Of a stretch of DNA of 64,000 nt, positions 1 through 6,466 are shown piece after piece. The translations under genes and the position numbers were made by a program. Source of the DNA: Bacillota bacterium (GTDB lineage Bacteria > Bacillota > Clostridia > Caldicoprobacterales > Xylanivirgaceae); NCBI GenBank assembly GCA_023621995.1, contig JAMOAB010000029.1:1-64000 (forward strand). Reading direction: 5' to 3'. A model generated the notes under the pieces. That model saw nothing but the letters and a program-made list of their open reading frames with translations. It did not search any database and had not been told where the DNA came from. Position 1 is the stretch's first letter. Every line of letters begins with the position of its first letter.

Positions 1-1
1 T

Positions 2-640
2 TCAAAGGTCCAAATTATAGATGAGGTTGATTACGCAGCATTAGTGGATTATAAAGAAGCAGCATTGTATTATATATTTCTGTATAGTTGCAACAATGTG
101 AGTAGGCTTGTTGGGTTTATAAAGAGAAACATTCTGCAAGGGAGACCAGTAGAAGATTTGGCTCCTTATGAGGAATGGTTAGATATAATTTACAATGAGG
201 GACTGGATAAAAGGGAACTTGCAAACGGTAGAATTCAGAGAAAAAATGCAGGCGAGATTTCGATTTGTGTTCTAAGTTATATATTTTCCTATTTTTACAG
301 TGAAAATATTGATACTATTACTATCTTCAGCAGTGATAGGGATGCTTATGACTTTATCTTTAAAGCAAAGGAAAGGATTTATAGAGAAGATTATTTTAGA
401 GATAAAAGATATACGTCCATAACTTTTAAGTCAAACGACTTTTTAATATATGAATGGACAAGGCTTGGATATATAAAGCGTGATAATATTGATTCATTTG
501 TAAATAGTTATAGGCAGGCGAGAAGGATTAAATTTACTAGGAAAAAACAGGATAATTCAATTGAAGAGCAAGAAAGAGTGATAGATAATATAGCATTTTT
601 GGAGATGTTAGAAGATGACACGTTACATTTAATTTTCTGA
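2..640 (+). CDS. PIN-like domain protein, 5' end outside window (partial)
   Basis: The frame is open from base 2, before the GTG at 44 listed in the ORF track, so this is the C-terminal part of a longer protein. I do not recognise the family with certainty. The stretch NAGEISICVLSYIF followed about 25 residues later by FSSDRDAYDFI resembles the second half of PIN-like nuclease domains, which carry a conserved GE pair and then an acidic SDxxA segment. That assignment is inference. The gene lies beside an integrase remnant, so it may be cargo of the decayed element, perhaps a toxin or defence protein. A hairpin terminator follows the stop. Confidence 0.55.
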   Translation, partial: SKVQIIDEVDYAALVDYKEAALYYIFLYSCNNVSRLVGFIKRNILQGRPVEDLAPYEEWLDIIYNEGLDKRELANGRIQRKNAGEISICVLSYIFSYFYSENIDTITIFSSDRDAYDFIFKAKERIYREDYFRDKRYTSITFKSNDFLIYEWTRLGYIKRDNIDSFVNSYRQARRIKFTRKKQDNSIEEQERVIDNIAFLEMLEDDTLHLIF

Positions 641-670
641 TAGATTAGGTTAAACTCTATAGCGGCATCA

Positions 671-713
671 AAAAGGTTTTAGTAGACTATGAATCTACTA
701 AAGCCTTTTTTAT
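671..713 (+). terminator. Rho-independent terminator after the PIN-like gene
   Basis: A 15-bp inverted repeat with arms AAAGGTTTTAGTAGA and TCTACTAAAGCCTTT (one mismatch) and a 7-base loop is followed by a T run. It sits 30 bases after the stop of the first gene. The rest of the gap up to 937 holds only a weak AAAAAGTT/AACTTTTT hairpin near 849-877. Confidence 0.8.
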
Positions 714-937
714 TACTAGCAATATTGGATTATGTAAACATTTCATGTCTTCCCCATATTGTTCCAAAAGGGATTCAGAAGAATAGGGGGATAAAAACCG
801 TACAATTTTTTTGTGTTATGCTATAAATGTAGGGACAAAACTTACCATAAAAAGTTGAATCCCAATCAGAACTTTTTATATAAAGAGTCATATGAAAACA
901 GGCATTAATATCATTAAAACACAAAGGAGGAATGGAA

Positions 938-1144
938 ATGACTAGGAGCATTGAAGATTATAAAAAGCAGGCTACTTTAACTGTTTCTGAGGTGGCAGAG
1001 ATTCTAAGGATTGGTCGAAGTAAGGCCTATGAGGTTGTACACCAGAACATATTCCCTCATATAAGAATAAAGAATGCTATTAGGATACCGACACAACCAT
1101 TTTTTGAGTGGCTTAACTCCTCACATGAAGAGAACGTCCCATAA
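938..1144 (+). CDS. Excisionase-like helix-turn-helix protein
   Basis: Small DNA-binding protein of the excisionase/HTH_17 type: LTVSEVAEILRIGRSKAYEVV forms the winged HTH, followed by FPHIRIKNAIRIPTQPFFEWL, the usual wing of these proteins. The track starts at 932, but AAAGGAGG at 923-930 leaves only one base before that ATG and seven before the ATG at 938, so 938 is preferred (68 aa). Such proteins direct excision or repress neighbouring genes in integrative elements. It lies directly upstream of a broken integrase in the same direction, the common xis-int order. It appears intact, but its partner is dead. Confidence 0.8.
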   Translation: MTRSIEDYKKQATLTVSEVAEILRIGRSKAYEVVHQNIFPHIRIKNAIRIPTQPFFEWLNSSHEENVP

Positions 1145-1212
1145 ATAGCAAGTGGCTGCGTTTCTTTAACAGAGGCGCAGTCTCATAACATCTTGTAATG
1201 GAGGAATCTAAA

Positions 1213-2203
1213 TTGAAAAATGAGACTAACAGAGCAACTCGAAAGTATGGAAAACGGGGCAATCTGTTTAAGCGTGGTAAAACCTGGACAATAATATATT
1301 ACCCAATAGACCCTAAGACGGGGAAAAAGAAATAAAAGTGGAAAGGTGGCTTTAAAACCAAGAAAGAAGCCCAAGAAGCATTATACGAGATAAACGCTAA
1401 AATCAATTCTAATACTTATATAGAACCAACTAAGATTACTTTAGCGGAATATCTAACTAAATGGTACGACACACATTGTACGCCACGATTAAGCAGCAAT
1501 ACACTAAGAGGTTATAGGATCAATATTGAAAATCATATAAGAAATCCGGCGGAAGGTGTATCAAGGCCTACTGTGAGGAAATACCAAAACAATATTTATG
1601 ATGCTAATATGCTGAAAATACTACTAGAAGCTGCAAATGGAACAGATTTGTATATACCTGTAACTTTAGGGGCTTCTTTAGGGTTAAGGCGTGGCGAGGT
1701 TTTGGGACTTCAGTGGAAGAATATTAATTTAAATACTAGAAGAGTAGAGATAAGACAGTAGGCAAGTTATAACGAGTAGAAAAAGATTGTTGAGTTAACT
1801 ACCTTGAAAACAGAAAATAGTATAAGGACACTCCCTATGCTAAGGGTTTAGTGGAATTATTGCTTGAACATAAAGAGAAACAAGAGAAAATTAAAAAATG
1901 ATAGGGTCGGACTATATCGATAATGACCTTGTCTGCTGCCATAATTACGGAAGACCATTAAACCCTAAAAATTTTAGCAAGAAGTTCAGGAAATTATTGG
2001 AGAAAAACAATTTTCCTATAATTAGGTTTCGTGATTTACGCCACAGTTATGCCACATTAATGCTAGAGTCAAATGTAGATTTAAAAGTGACCTCTGCGAT
2101 GCTAGGGCATAGTTCTGTAACTATTACCGCTGACATATACCAAGATGCCTTGGAAAGAAAGAAGCAGGCCTCTGATGCTGTACAGGCAAATATATTTGAA
2201 TAA
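1213..2203 (+). pseudogene. Tyrosine recombinase/integrase, degraded
   Basis: Remnant of a phage/ICE-type tyrosine integrase. A TTG at 1213 follows GGAGGA at 1200-1205; this frame gives the AP2-like arm domain (RKYGKRGNLFKRG) but meets TAA at 1333, continues through the SAM-like core and the first catalytic arginine (LGLRRGEVLGL), then stops at 1759. The C-terminal part is in another frame from 1898, with RFRDLRHSYATL (RxxH) and LGHSSVTITADIY (the active tyrosine). The core-binding region also looks shortened. At least two stops and a frameshift mean no active enzyme. The two track ORFs at 1573 and 1898 are pieces of this one gene. It ends 157 bases from the 3' end of a tRNA-Ser, the typical target. 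Confidence 0.9.
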
Positions 2204-2325
2204 ATTATGAAGGAATCAAGGGGCAAGATTGGCAACAAAACTTTTCAATTTATCCTTTTCTATTCTGTTCTGTCCAGAATCATTTTTTAGCAAAAAGGGT
2301 TTTTAGCAGAAAAATCAGCATTAAA

Positions 2326-2355
2326 CAAGGGTTTGCAAAAGTCTGCAAACCCTTG
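2326..2355 (-). terminator. Terminator for tRNA-Ser
   Basis: Perfect 12-bp inverted repeat CAAGGGTTTGCA / TGCAAACCCTTG with a 6-base loop, immediately beyond the 3' end of the minus-strand tRNA. On the minus strand it is followed by TTTAATG, and on the plus strand by TTGTTT, so it could also stop reading-through from the integrase remnant. Confidence 0.7.
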
Positions 2356-2360
2356 TTGTT

Positions 2361-2455
2361 TGGCGGAGAGAGAGGGATTCGAACCCTCGAACGGAATTTG
2401 AGTCCCGTTACACGATTTCCAGTCGTGCGCCTTCAACCAACTCAGCCATCTCTCC
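2361..2455 (-). tRNA. tRNA-Ser (anticodon GGA)
   Basis: On the minus strand the sequence folds as a class II tRNA: acceptor GGAGAGA paired with TCTCTCC, discriminator G and an encoded CCA, T arm containing GGTTCGAATCC, and a long variable arm typical of serine. The anticodon loop CTGGAAA gives anticodon GGA, reading UCC and UCU. The CCA end faces the excisionase and integrase remnants, so the 3' end of this tRNA is the likely attachment site of the decayed element. Confidence 0.95.
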
Positions 2456-2498
2456 AAATAATTAGTTGTAGGTTATAGCATTTTTATAAAATCACGTG

Positions 2499-2524
2499 TG
2501 ACACTTATATAGTATATAGTGTCA
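2499..2524. repeat. 26-bp near-perfect palindrome in a 430-base gap
   Basis: TGACACTTATATA and TATATAGTGTCA form an inverted repeat upstream of the minus-strand tRNA-Ser and about 360 bases upstream of the DUF2089 gene. It may be an operator or the promoter-proximal region of the tRNA gene. The remainder of 2456-2884 is AT-rich with no recognisable gene, riboswitch or terminator. Confidence 0.4.
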
Positions 2525-2884
2525 TGCAAAAAAAATCAAGGGTATTTTTCTATTTTCCCATAATTGTTCAAGTGCAATACTAAAAACATTAACTATGAAA
2601 CTTAGGTAATTTTATGGAGAATTCGTATTATGAAATTACCTCTAACATTGGTAGTGGTTATCCATATAAAATAGAGGAAGTTTATCCATGTATTTAAAGG
2701 TAGATGTATTTTTGATATATGACTGGGAGCTTTATGACTGACACAACAAAAATCAAACCGAAATATAATAAATTTAACAAAAGGTAAGAAAAATATTAAA
2801 ACAATTAAAACAAATATTGAAATATTTAATAAAGTGTATTATAATAAATATAAACAGTTACACATATTACCTAGGAGGTATAAA

Positions 2885-3253
2885 ATGGCATACCAAGTAA
2901 TAACTAAGTGTCCTGTGTGTGACCACAAAGTTGAGGTGGTAAAAATCCACTGTCCTCACTGTGATACTAGCTGTGAAGGACGATTCATTCTTGATAAATT
3001 TAGTTATCTCACCCAGGATGAGAAATATTTTATAGAGATCTTCTTAAAATGTAGAGGCAACATAAAAGACGTAGAAAAGGAGCTTGGCATTTCATATCCT
3101 ACTGTACGCAATAAACTAGATGAGATTATAACCAATTTAGGTTATGATGCAAGGTCTACGAAAAGGGCAAGTATCAATAAGGATGAGATACTAAGTAAAA
3201 TAGAAAAGGGGGAGTTGTCAGTTGATGAGGCTATTAAAAGGCTCAAAGAATAA
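2885..3253 (+). CDS. DUF2089-type zinc-ribbon/HTH protein
   Basis: About 122 residues from the ATG at 2885, which has TAGGAGGT seven to ten bases upstream; the track start at 2834 lacks such a site. The N-terminus carries two CxxC pairs (CPVCDHKVEV, CPHCD), a small zinc ribbon. The middle (FLKCRGNIKDVEKELGISYPTVRNKLDEI) is a helix-turn-helix with the SYPTVR recognition segment characteristic of DUF2089. The C-terminus, DEILSKIEKGELSVDEAIKRL, is a SHOCT-like helical tail. Probably a small transcriptional regulator. The next gene starts 16 bases after its stop and begins with a similar helical motif, so the two form an operon. Confidence 0.85.
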   Translation: MAYQVITKCPVCDHKVEVVKIHCPHCDTSCEGRFILDKFSYLTQDEKYFIEIFLKCRGNIKDVEKELGISYPTVRNKLDEIITNLGYDARSTKRASINKDEILSKIEKGELSVDEAIKRLKE

Positions 3254-3269
3254 AAGGGGAGGGTTAGGC

Positions 3270-3656
3270 ATGGGAGAAGAGCTTAAAAAAATATTAAATA
3301 TGGTGGAGGAAGGTATAATAACTGCCGATGAGGCGGAAAGTCTTATAAGGGCAATGGATGATGAGGGTAGTAATACTAATTTTTCAGAAGAGGACAGGGG
3401 CAGGAGGAATAGGTTTATTCGCATAAGGGTATCGGAAGGAGGAGAATCCAAAGTCAATATCAATATTCCTCTATCTTTGGTAGATATAGCAACTAAGGTG
3501 GGAACAAAGTTTATACCATATGATGAGATACCAAACGGTGAAGATTTAAAAGATATTGATTGGGATGAAATAGTGGCGGCAATAAAGGAGGGTACTTCCG
3601 GTAAAATAGTAGATATACAAGATGGAGGTGACAGCGTAGAGATCTATGTAGAGTAA
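3270..3656 (+). CDS. SHOCT-like domain protein, unknown function
   Basis: The ATG at 3270 follows AGGGGAGGG; the track start at 3222 lies inside the preceding gene and is unlikely. Residues 1-30 (ILNMVEEGIITADEAESLI) form the short helical motif seen in SHOCT-like and DUF2089-associated proteins. The rest is a predicted beta-rich segment (FIRIRVSEGGESKVNINIPLSLVDIATKV) and an acidic C-terminus. Proteins of this kind follow DUF2089 genes in other Firmicutes and are thought to act with them, possibly in envelope-stress responses. That role is inference from context. Confidence 0.75.
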   Translation: MGEELKKILNMVEEGIITADEAESLIRAMDDEGSNTNFSEEDRGRRNRFIRIRVSEGGESKVNINIPLSLVDIATKVGTKFIPYDEIPNGEDLKDIDWDEIVAAIKEGTSGKIVDIQDGGDSVEIYVE

Positions 3657-3781
3657 TAGATTGGAGGACAGTTTTTTCTTAAAGCTATATCATAAAGAAT
3701 TAATAATGTACTAGTTATGGTTTTATAAACTATTTATAGGGTATATATGTTATAATAGAACTATAATTAAATAAGGTGAAT

Positions 3782-3891
3782 TTAAAACTTTTCACCGATA
3801 AAGGCAAACCATGCGAAAGTGTGGGACGCAAAGCCATAGGGCCTTTCAGGTGTTATGAATGGCAGCCGTGCTACCGAAGGAGGAGTTTTAA
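3782..3891 (+). promoter_or_regulatory. Cyclic di-GMP-I (GEMM) riboswitch
   Basis: The core matches the GEMM-I pattern: GGCAAACC, a GAAA-type tetraloop receptor hairpin, GGGACGCAAAGCC, then the second hairpin ending in GGCAGCCGTGCTACC. A flanking helix pairs TTAAAACTTTTC (3782-3793) with GAGGAGTTTTAA (3880-3891), which includes the ribosome binding site of the next gene and ends one base before its TTG start. No terminator hairpin lies between aptamer and gene. This layout suggests translational control by occlusion of the Shine-Dalgarno site. A TATAAT at 3751 is a plausible promoter element. Confidence 0.9.
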
Positions 3892-4722
3892 TTGAGTTGT
3901 AGAGGTAAAAACATCTTTGTTTATACTATATTGTTCTATATTGTTTTAAATTTATTAGGTGGTGTGGGTATTTTAAATACGACAGTATATGCTACTGATA
4001 TTCCTAATATAGATACCCAGAGTCTAGATAAGGGAATCGTAGGAGTTAATTTTTTAAATACTAGTGATAGACGTATAAAGGTCATAATCGATAAAGGTAA
4101 TGATAAATATATATATGATCTTGATGCTGATGGACATACACATTATTATCCCCTGCAAATGGGAGAGGGTATATATAAGATCGGAATACTAGAGCAGGTT
4201 GAAGGAAAGAGATATAAGTATTTGACAAAAAAGACCATCGAATATAAACATAAAAACTCACTAGATGTGTATCTAAACTCTATTGAAACGATAAAATGGG
4301 ATGGGAGCTTTCAAGCAATTGAGGTTGCACAATCTCTTGTGGATGGTATTGAGCAAGAGGAGCAAAAAGTAAGAGTTATATATGAGTTTATTTTAAATAA
4401 TTTCGAATACGATGATAAAAAGATATACGATGTAGATACAACATATAAGCCGGATATAGAAAAGCTCTATTCAGAAGGTAAGGGCATGTGTTATGATTTT
4501 TCATCAATTTTTGCAGCTATGCTGAGAAGTGTTGGTATTCCATCCAAACTTGTAAAAGGATACGGAAAAGGGATAGCTGGATATCATGCTTGGAACGAAG
4601 TATATATAGACAATAGATGGCATGTGATAGATATATCTACTGATGTCCAGATAAAAGCCAAGGGTCGACAATATACCATGTATAAATCTGCTAAAGATTA
4701 TACAAAGACAAGGGAATATTGA
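3892..4722 (+). CDS. Exported transglutaminase-like protein
   Basis: A 276-residue protein beginning at TTG 3892, set by GAAGGAGGAG just upstream. Residues 1-35 are a signal peptide or membrane anchor. The C-terminal half holds the transglutaminase-like triad: Cys in GKGMCYDFSSIFAAML, His in GIAGYHAWNEVYI and Asp in RWHVIDISTD. Enzymes of this superfamily act outside the cell as proteases or protein cross-linkers; the substrate is unknown here. It is directly controlled by the c-di-GMP riboswitch, which fits a role in surface or biofilm physiology, and it precedes a regulator gene and a surface-protein locus. The N-terminal half has no recognised domain. Confidence 0.85.
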   Translation: MSCRGKNIFVYTILFYIVLNLLGGVGILNTTVYATDIPNIDTQSLDKGIVGVNFLNTSDRRIKVIIDKGNDKYIYDLDADGHTHYYPLQMGEGIYKIGILEQVEGKRYKYLTKKTIEYKHKNSLDVYLNSIETIKWDGSFQAIEVAQSLVDGIEQEEQKVRVIYEFILNNFEYDDKKIYDVDTTYKPDIEKLYSEGKGMCYDFSSIFAAMLRSVGIPSKLVKGYGKGIAGYHAWNEVYIDNRWHVIDISTDVQIKAKGRQYTMYKSAKDYTKTREY

Positions 4723-4801
4723 TAGCCAACATTACTTCTACTACTCAAGCTAGGCCTTATATAAGAGTTGAAAAGGTTGGCAAGAATATGGAGGAAGTAA
4801 T

Positions 4802-6043
4802 ATGCTTAAGGATGGTCAACAACATGAAAATTTCATGGATGATATCGTCTACGTGTCAACGTTAGGTTGCTTTGATATTGTCTATAGGGGAAGGTCCATT
4901 TTCGAGGACACTAGTAGATCTTATAAATCTTGGGAGCTCTTCAAATATCTACTAACATATAAAGAAAAGATGTTAATACCTGAGCATATTGCTGAATCTC
5001 TGTGGCCAGACAATGTATATACAGATCCTAAGAATGCAATAAGTACCCAAATTTTTAGACTTAGGAGACTTCTTGATGCAAATAGGCTATTGGATAATAC
5101 AAAGGGTAAATATTTTACTATAGAATCGAAAAATGGGTGTTATGTTTTAAATGTGGGGCATGGATGTATAGTAGATTCATATGAGTTGGAGAGACTATAT
5201 GCGTATGCAAACACATTAGATTATACCTTTTCTTCTGAGCTATATCGTACATATAGAGAAATAGTGGACATATATAAAGGAATATATCTCCCTGATTTGT
5301 TGTACGACGAATGGGTAATTCCCATGCGTAGTCGATATCACAGACTGTTTTTAAATTCGCTGACAGAACTGCTTTACATTATGAAAGACAGGGAAGAATA
5401 TGATGAGATCTTATTCGTGTGTGAAGATGCTTTTGTAATAGAACCTTTAGAAGAAAAATTCCATCTCTTTTATATGGATGCATTGGTACAGTGTGGCAGG
5501 GAGCAGGATGCTATAAGGCATTATGGTTATGTGACTTCTAAGATATATAGAGAGCTTAGAATAAACCCATCACATGAGATGCGAAAATTTTATAGCGATC
5601 TTAAAAAAGGAGATAAGCCCAAATTGGTGGGCAAGGATCTATCTATAATAGTAGAGAGGCTGAATGAGACACGGGAAGAGGTAGGTGCTACCTTATGTGA
5701 TGTGGAGTCATTTAAAGTGCTTTTCAATATAGAGAAGCGTAGGGCACCGAGGACAACTAAAAAGGTGTTCATTGGCATGATTACCATAGTTCCCTCAGAT
5801 AGGGTAAGATATGATATGGAGGCAAAGATAAAGGCAAGTGAAGAATTAAAGGCCACAATTGAGACATACCTGCGTAAGGGCGATGTATATACTATGGTGA
5901 ATAGAGAACAGTTTCTCATTATGCTGCCAAATATGGAAAGTGATAATGTAGAGTTGATAATAGATAGGATTAGTTGGCGTTATAAAGAAAACTCTAGTGC
6001 TAAGGATTTTGATTTAGAATTTAAATTTCAACCAATAACGTAA
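4802..6043 (+). CDS. BTAD-type transcriptional regulator with GGDEF-like C-terminus
   Basis: 413 residues, ATG at 4802 with GAGGAAG upstream. Residues about 17-105 form an OmpR-type winged helix (YKSWELFKYLLTYKEKMLIPEHIAESLWP, STQIFRLRRLLD). Residues about 125-270 are a bacterial transcriptional activator domain of helical repeats (CEDAFVIEPLEEKFHLFYMDAL). The last 100 residues (GMITIVPS...LRKGDVYTMVNREQFLIMLPN) resemble a GGDEF fold, but the GGDEF loop is absent, so it is probably a sensor or remnant rather than a diguanylate cyclase. Similar regulators sit beside surface-protein loci. The target may be the downstream locus; this is inference. A strong terminator follows. Confidence 0.75.
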   Translation: MLKDGQQHENFMDDIVYVSTLGCFDIVYRGRSIFEDTSRSYKSWELFKYLLTYKEKMLIPEHIAESLWPDNVYTDPKNAISTQIFRLRRLLDANRLLDNTKGKYFTIESKNGCYVLNVGHGCIVDSYELERLYAYANTLDYTFSSELYRTYREIVDIYKGIYLPDLLYDEWVIPMRSRYHRLFLNSLTELLYIMKDREEYDEILFVCEDAFVIEPLEEKFHLFYMDALVQCGREQDAIRHYGYVTSKIYRELRINPSHEMRKFYSDLKKGDKPKLVGKDLSIIVERLNETREEVGATLCDVESFKVLFNIEKRRAPRTTKKVFIGMITIVPSDRVRYDMEAKIKASEELKATIETYLRKGDVYTMVNREQFLIMLPNMESDNVELIIDRISWRYKENSSAKDFDLEFKFQPIT

Positions 6044-6060
6044 AATAATTAAATAGAAAA

Positions 6061-6104
6061 AAGAGATCAGATTCAGATTTTATGAATCAGATCTCTTTTT
6101 TTTA
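6061..6104 (+). terminator. Rho-independent terminator
   Basis: AAGAGATCAGATTCA and TGAATCAGATCTCTT pair with one mismatch around a 7-base loop, followed by eight or more T residues, 17 bases after the regulator stop codon. Confidence 0.9.
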
Positions 6105-6193
6105 TTTGTGTAATCGTATTGTAATTGAACTGAAATTAGTCTGTAAATGCAAGATGTTATATTGACAAATAGATGTTAGGCAGGTGACAGGTA

Positions 6194-6427
6194 ATGGGGT
6201 GTGTAAGGTGCAGCGGCGAGCAGAGATGTGTAATCGGTGGTTCCACATTTTTGATAAGGATATTATATACGCAAAATGCAACATGGCAAGGTACCATAGA
6301 ATGGATAGAAGGGGAGAAAACAAAGACATTTGGAAGTGCTTTAGAACTTGTATCCCTCATAAATGAAACGTTGGAAAAGAATATGAGTACAAAGTGCGGA
6401 TCGAAGATACGTTCTTGGAAGCAGTAA
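6194..6427 (+). CDS. Small conserved-looking protein of the surface locus
   Basis: A 77-residue protein with no assigned domain. The segment STFLIRILYTQNATWQGTIEWIEG followed by KTFGSALELVSLINETL matches a small-protein pattern I recall beside clostridial adhesin genes. The order is a beta-hairpin with an invariant-looking WQGTI core and then one amphipathic helix. The start ATG at 6194 is preceded by GACAGG, a weak site. The overlapping frames in this region are shadows. It precedes the vWA/SpaA gene by about 40 bases and is probably co-transcribed with it. Function unknown. Confidence 0.65.
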   Translation: MGCVRCSGEQRCVIGGSTFLIRILYTQNATWQGTIEWIEGEKTKTFGSALELVSLINETLEKNMSTKCGSKIRSWKQ

Positions 6428-6466
6428 AATAATGACAATTATATTTGTAATACGGGGGTGAGATAG

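Noticed and set aside
1573-2203. Two separate small integrase-like genes
   Set aside because: They are the two ends of one integrase interrupted by stops and a frameshift, so one pseudogene is annotated.
3730-3760. Full sigma-A promoter before the c-di-GMP riboswitch
   Set aside because: A TATAAT is present at 3751, but no good -35 element lies at 16-18 bases upstream, so only a partial promoter is mentioned in the riboswitch entry.
6184-6366. Overlapping ORF in a second frame over the small surface-locus protein
   Set aside because: The frame starting at 6194 shows the WQGTIEW pattern; the other frame has no coherent domain character.
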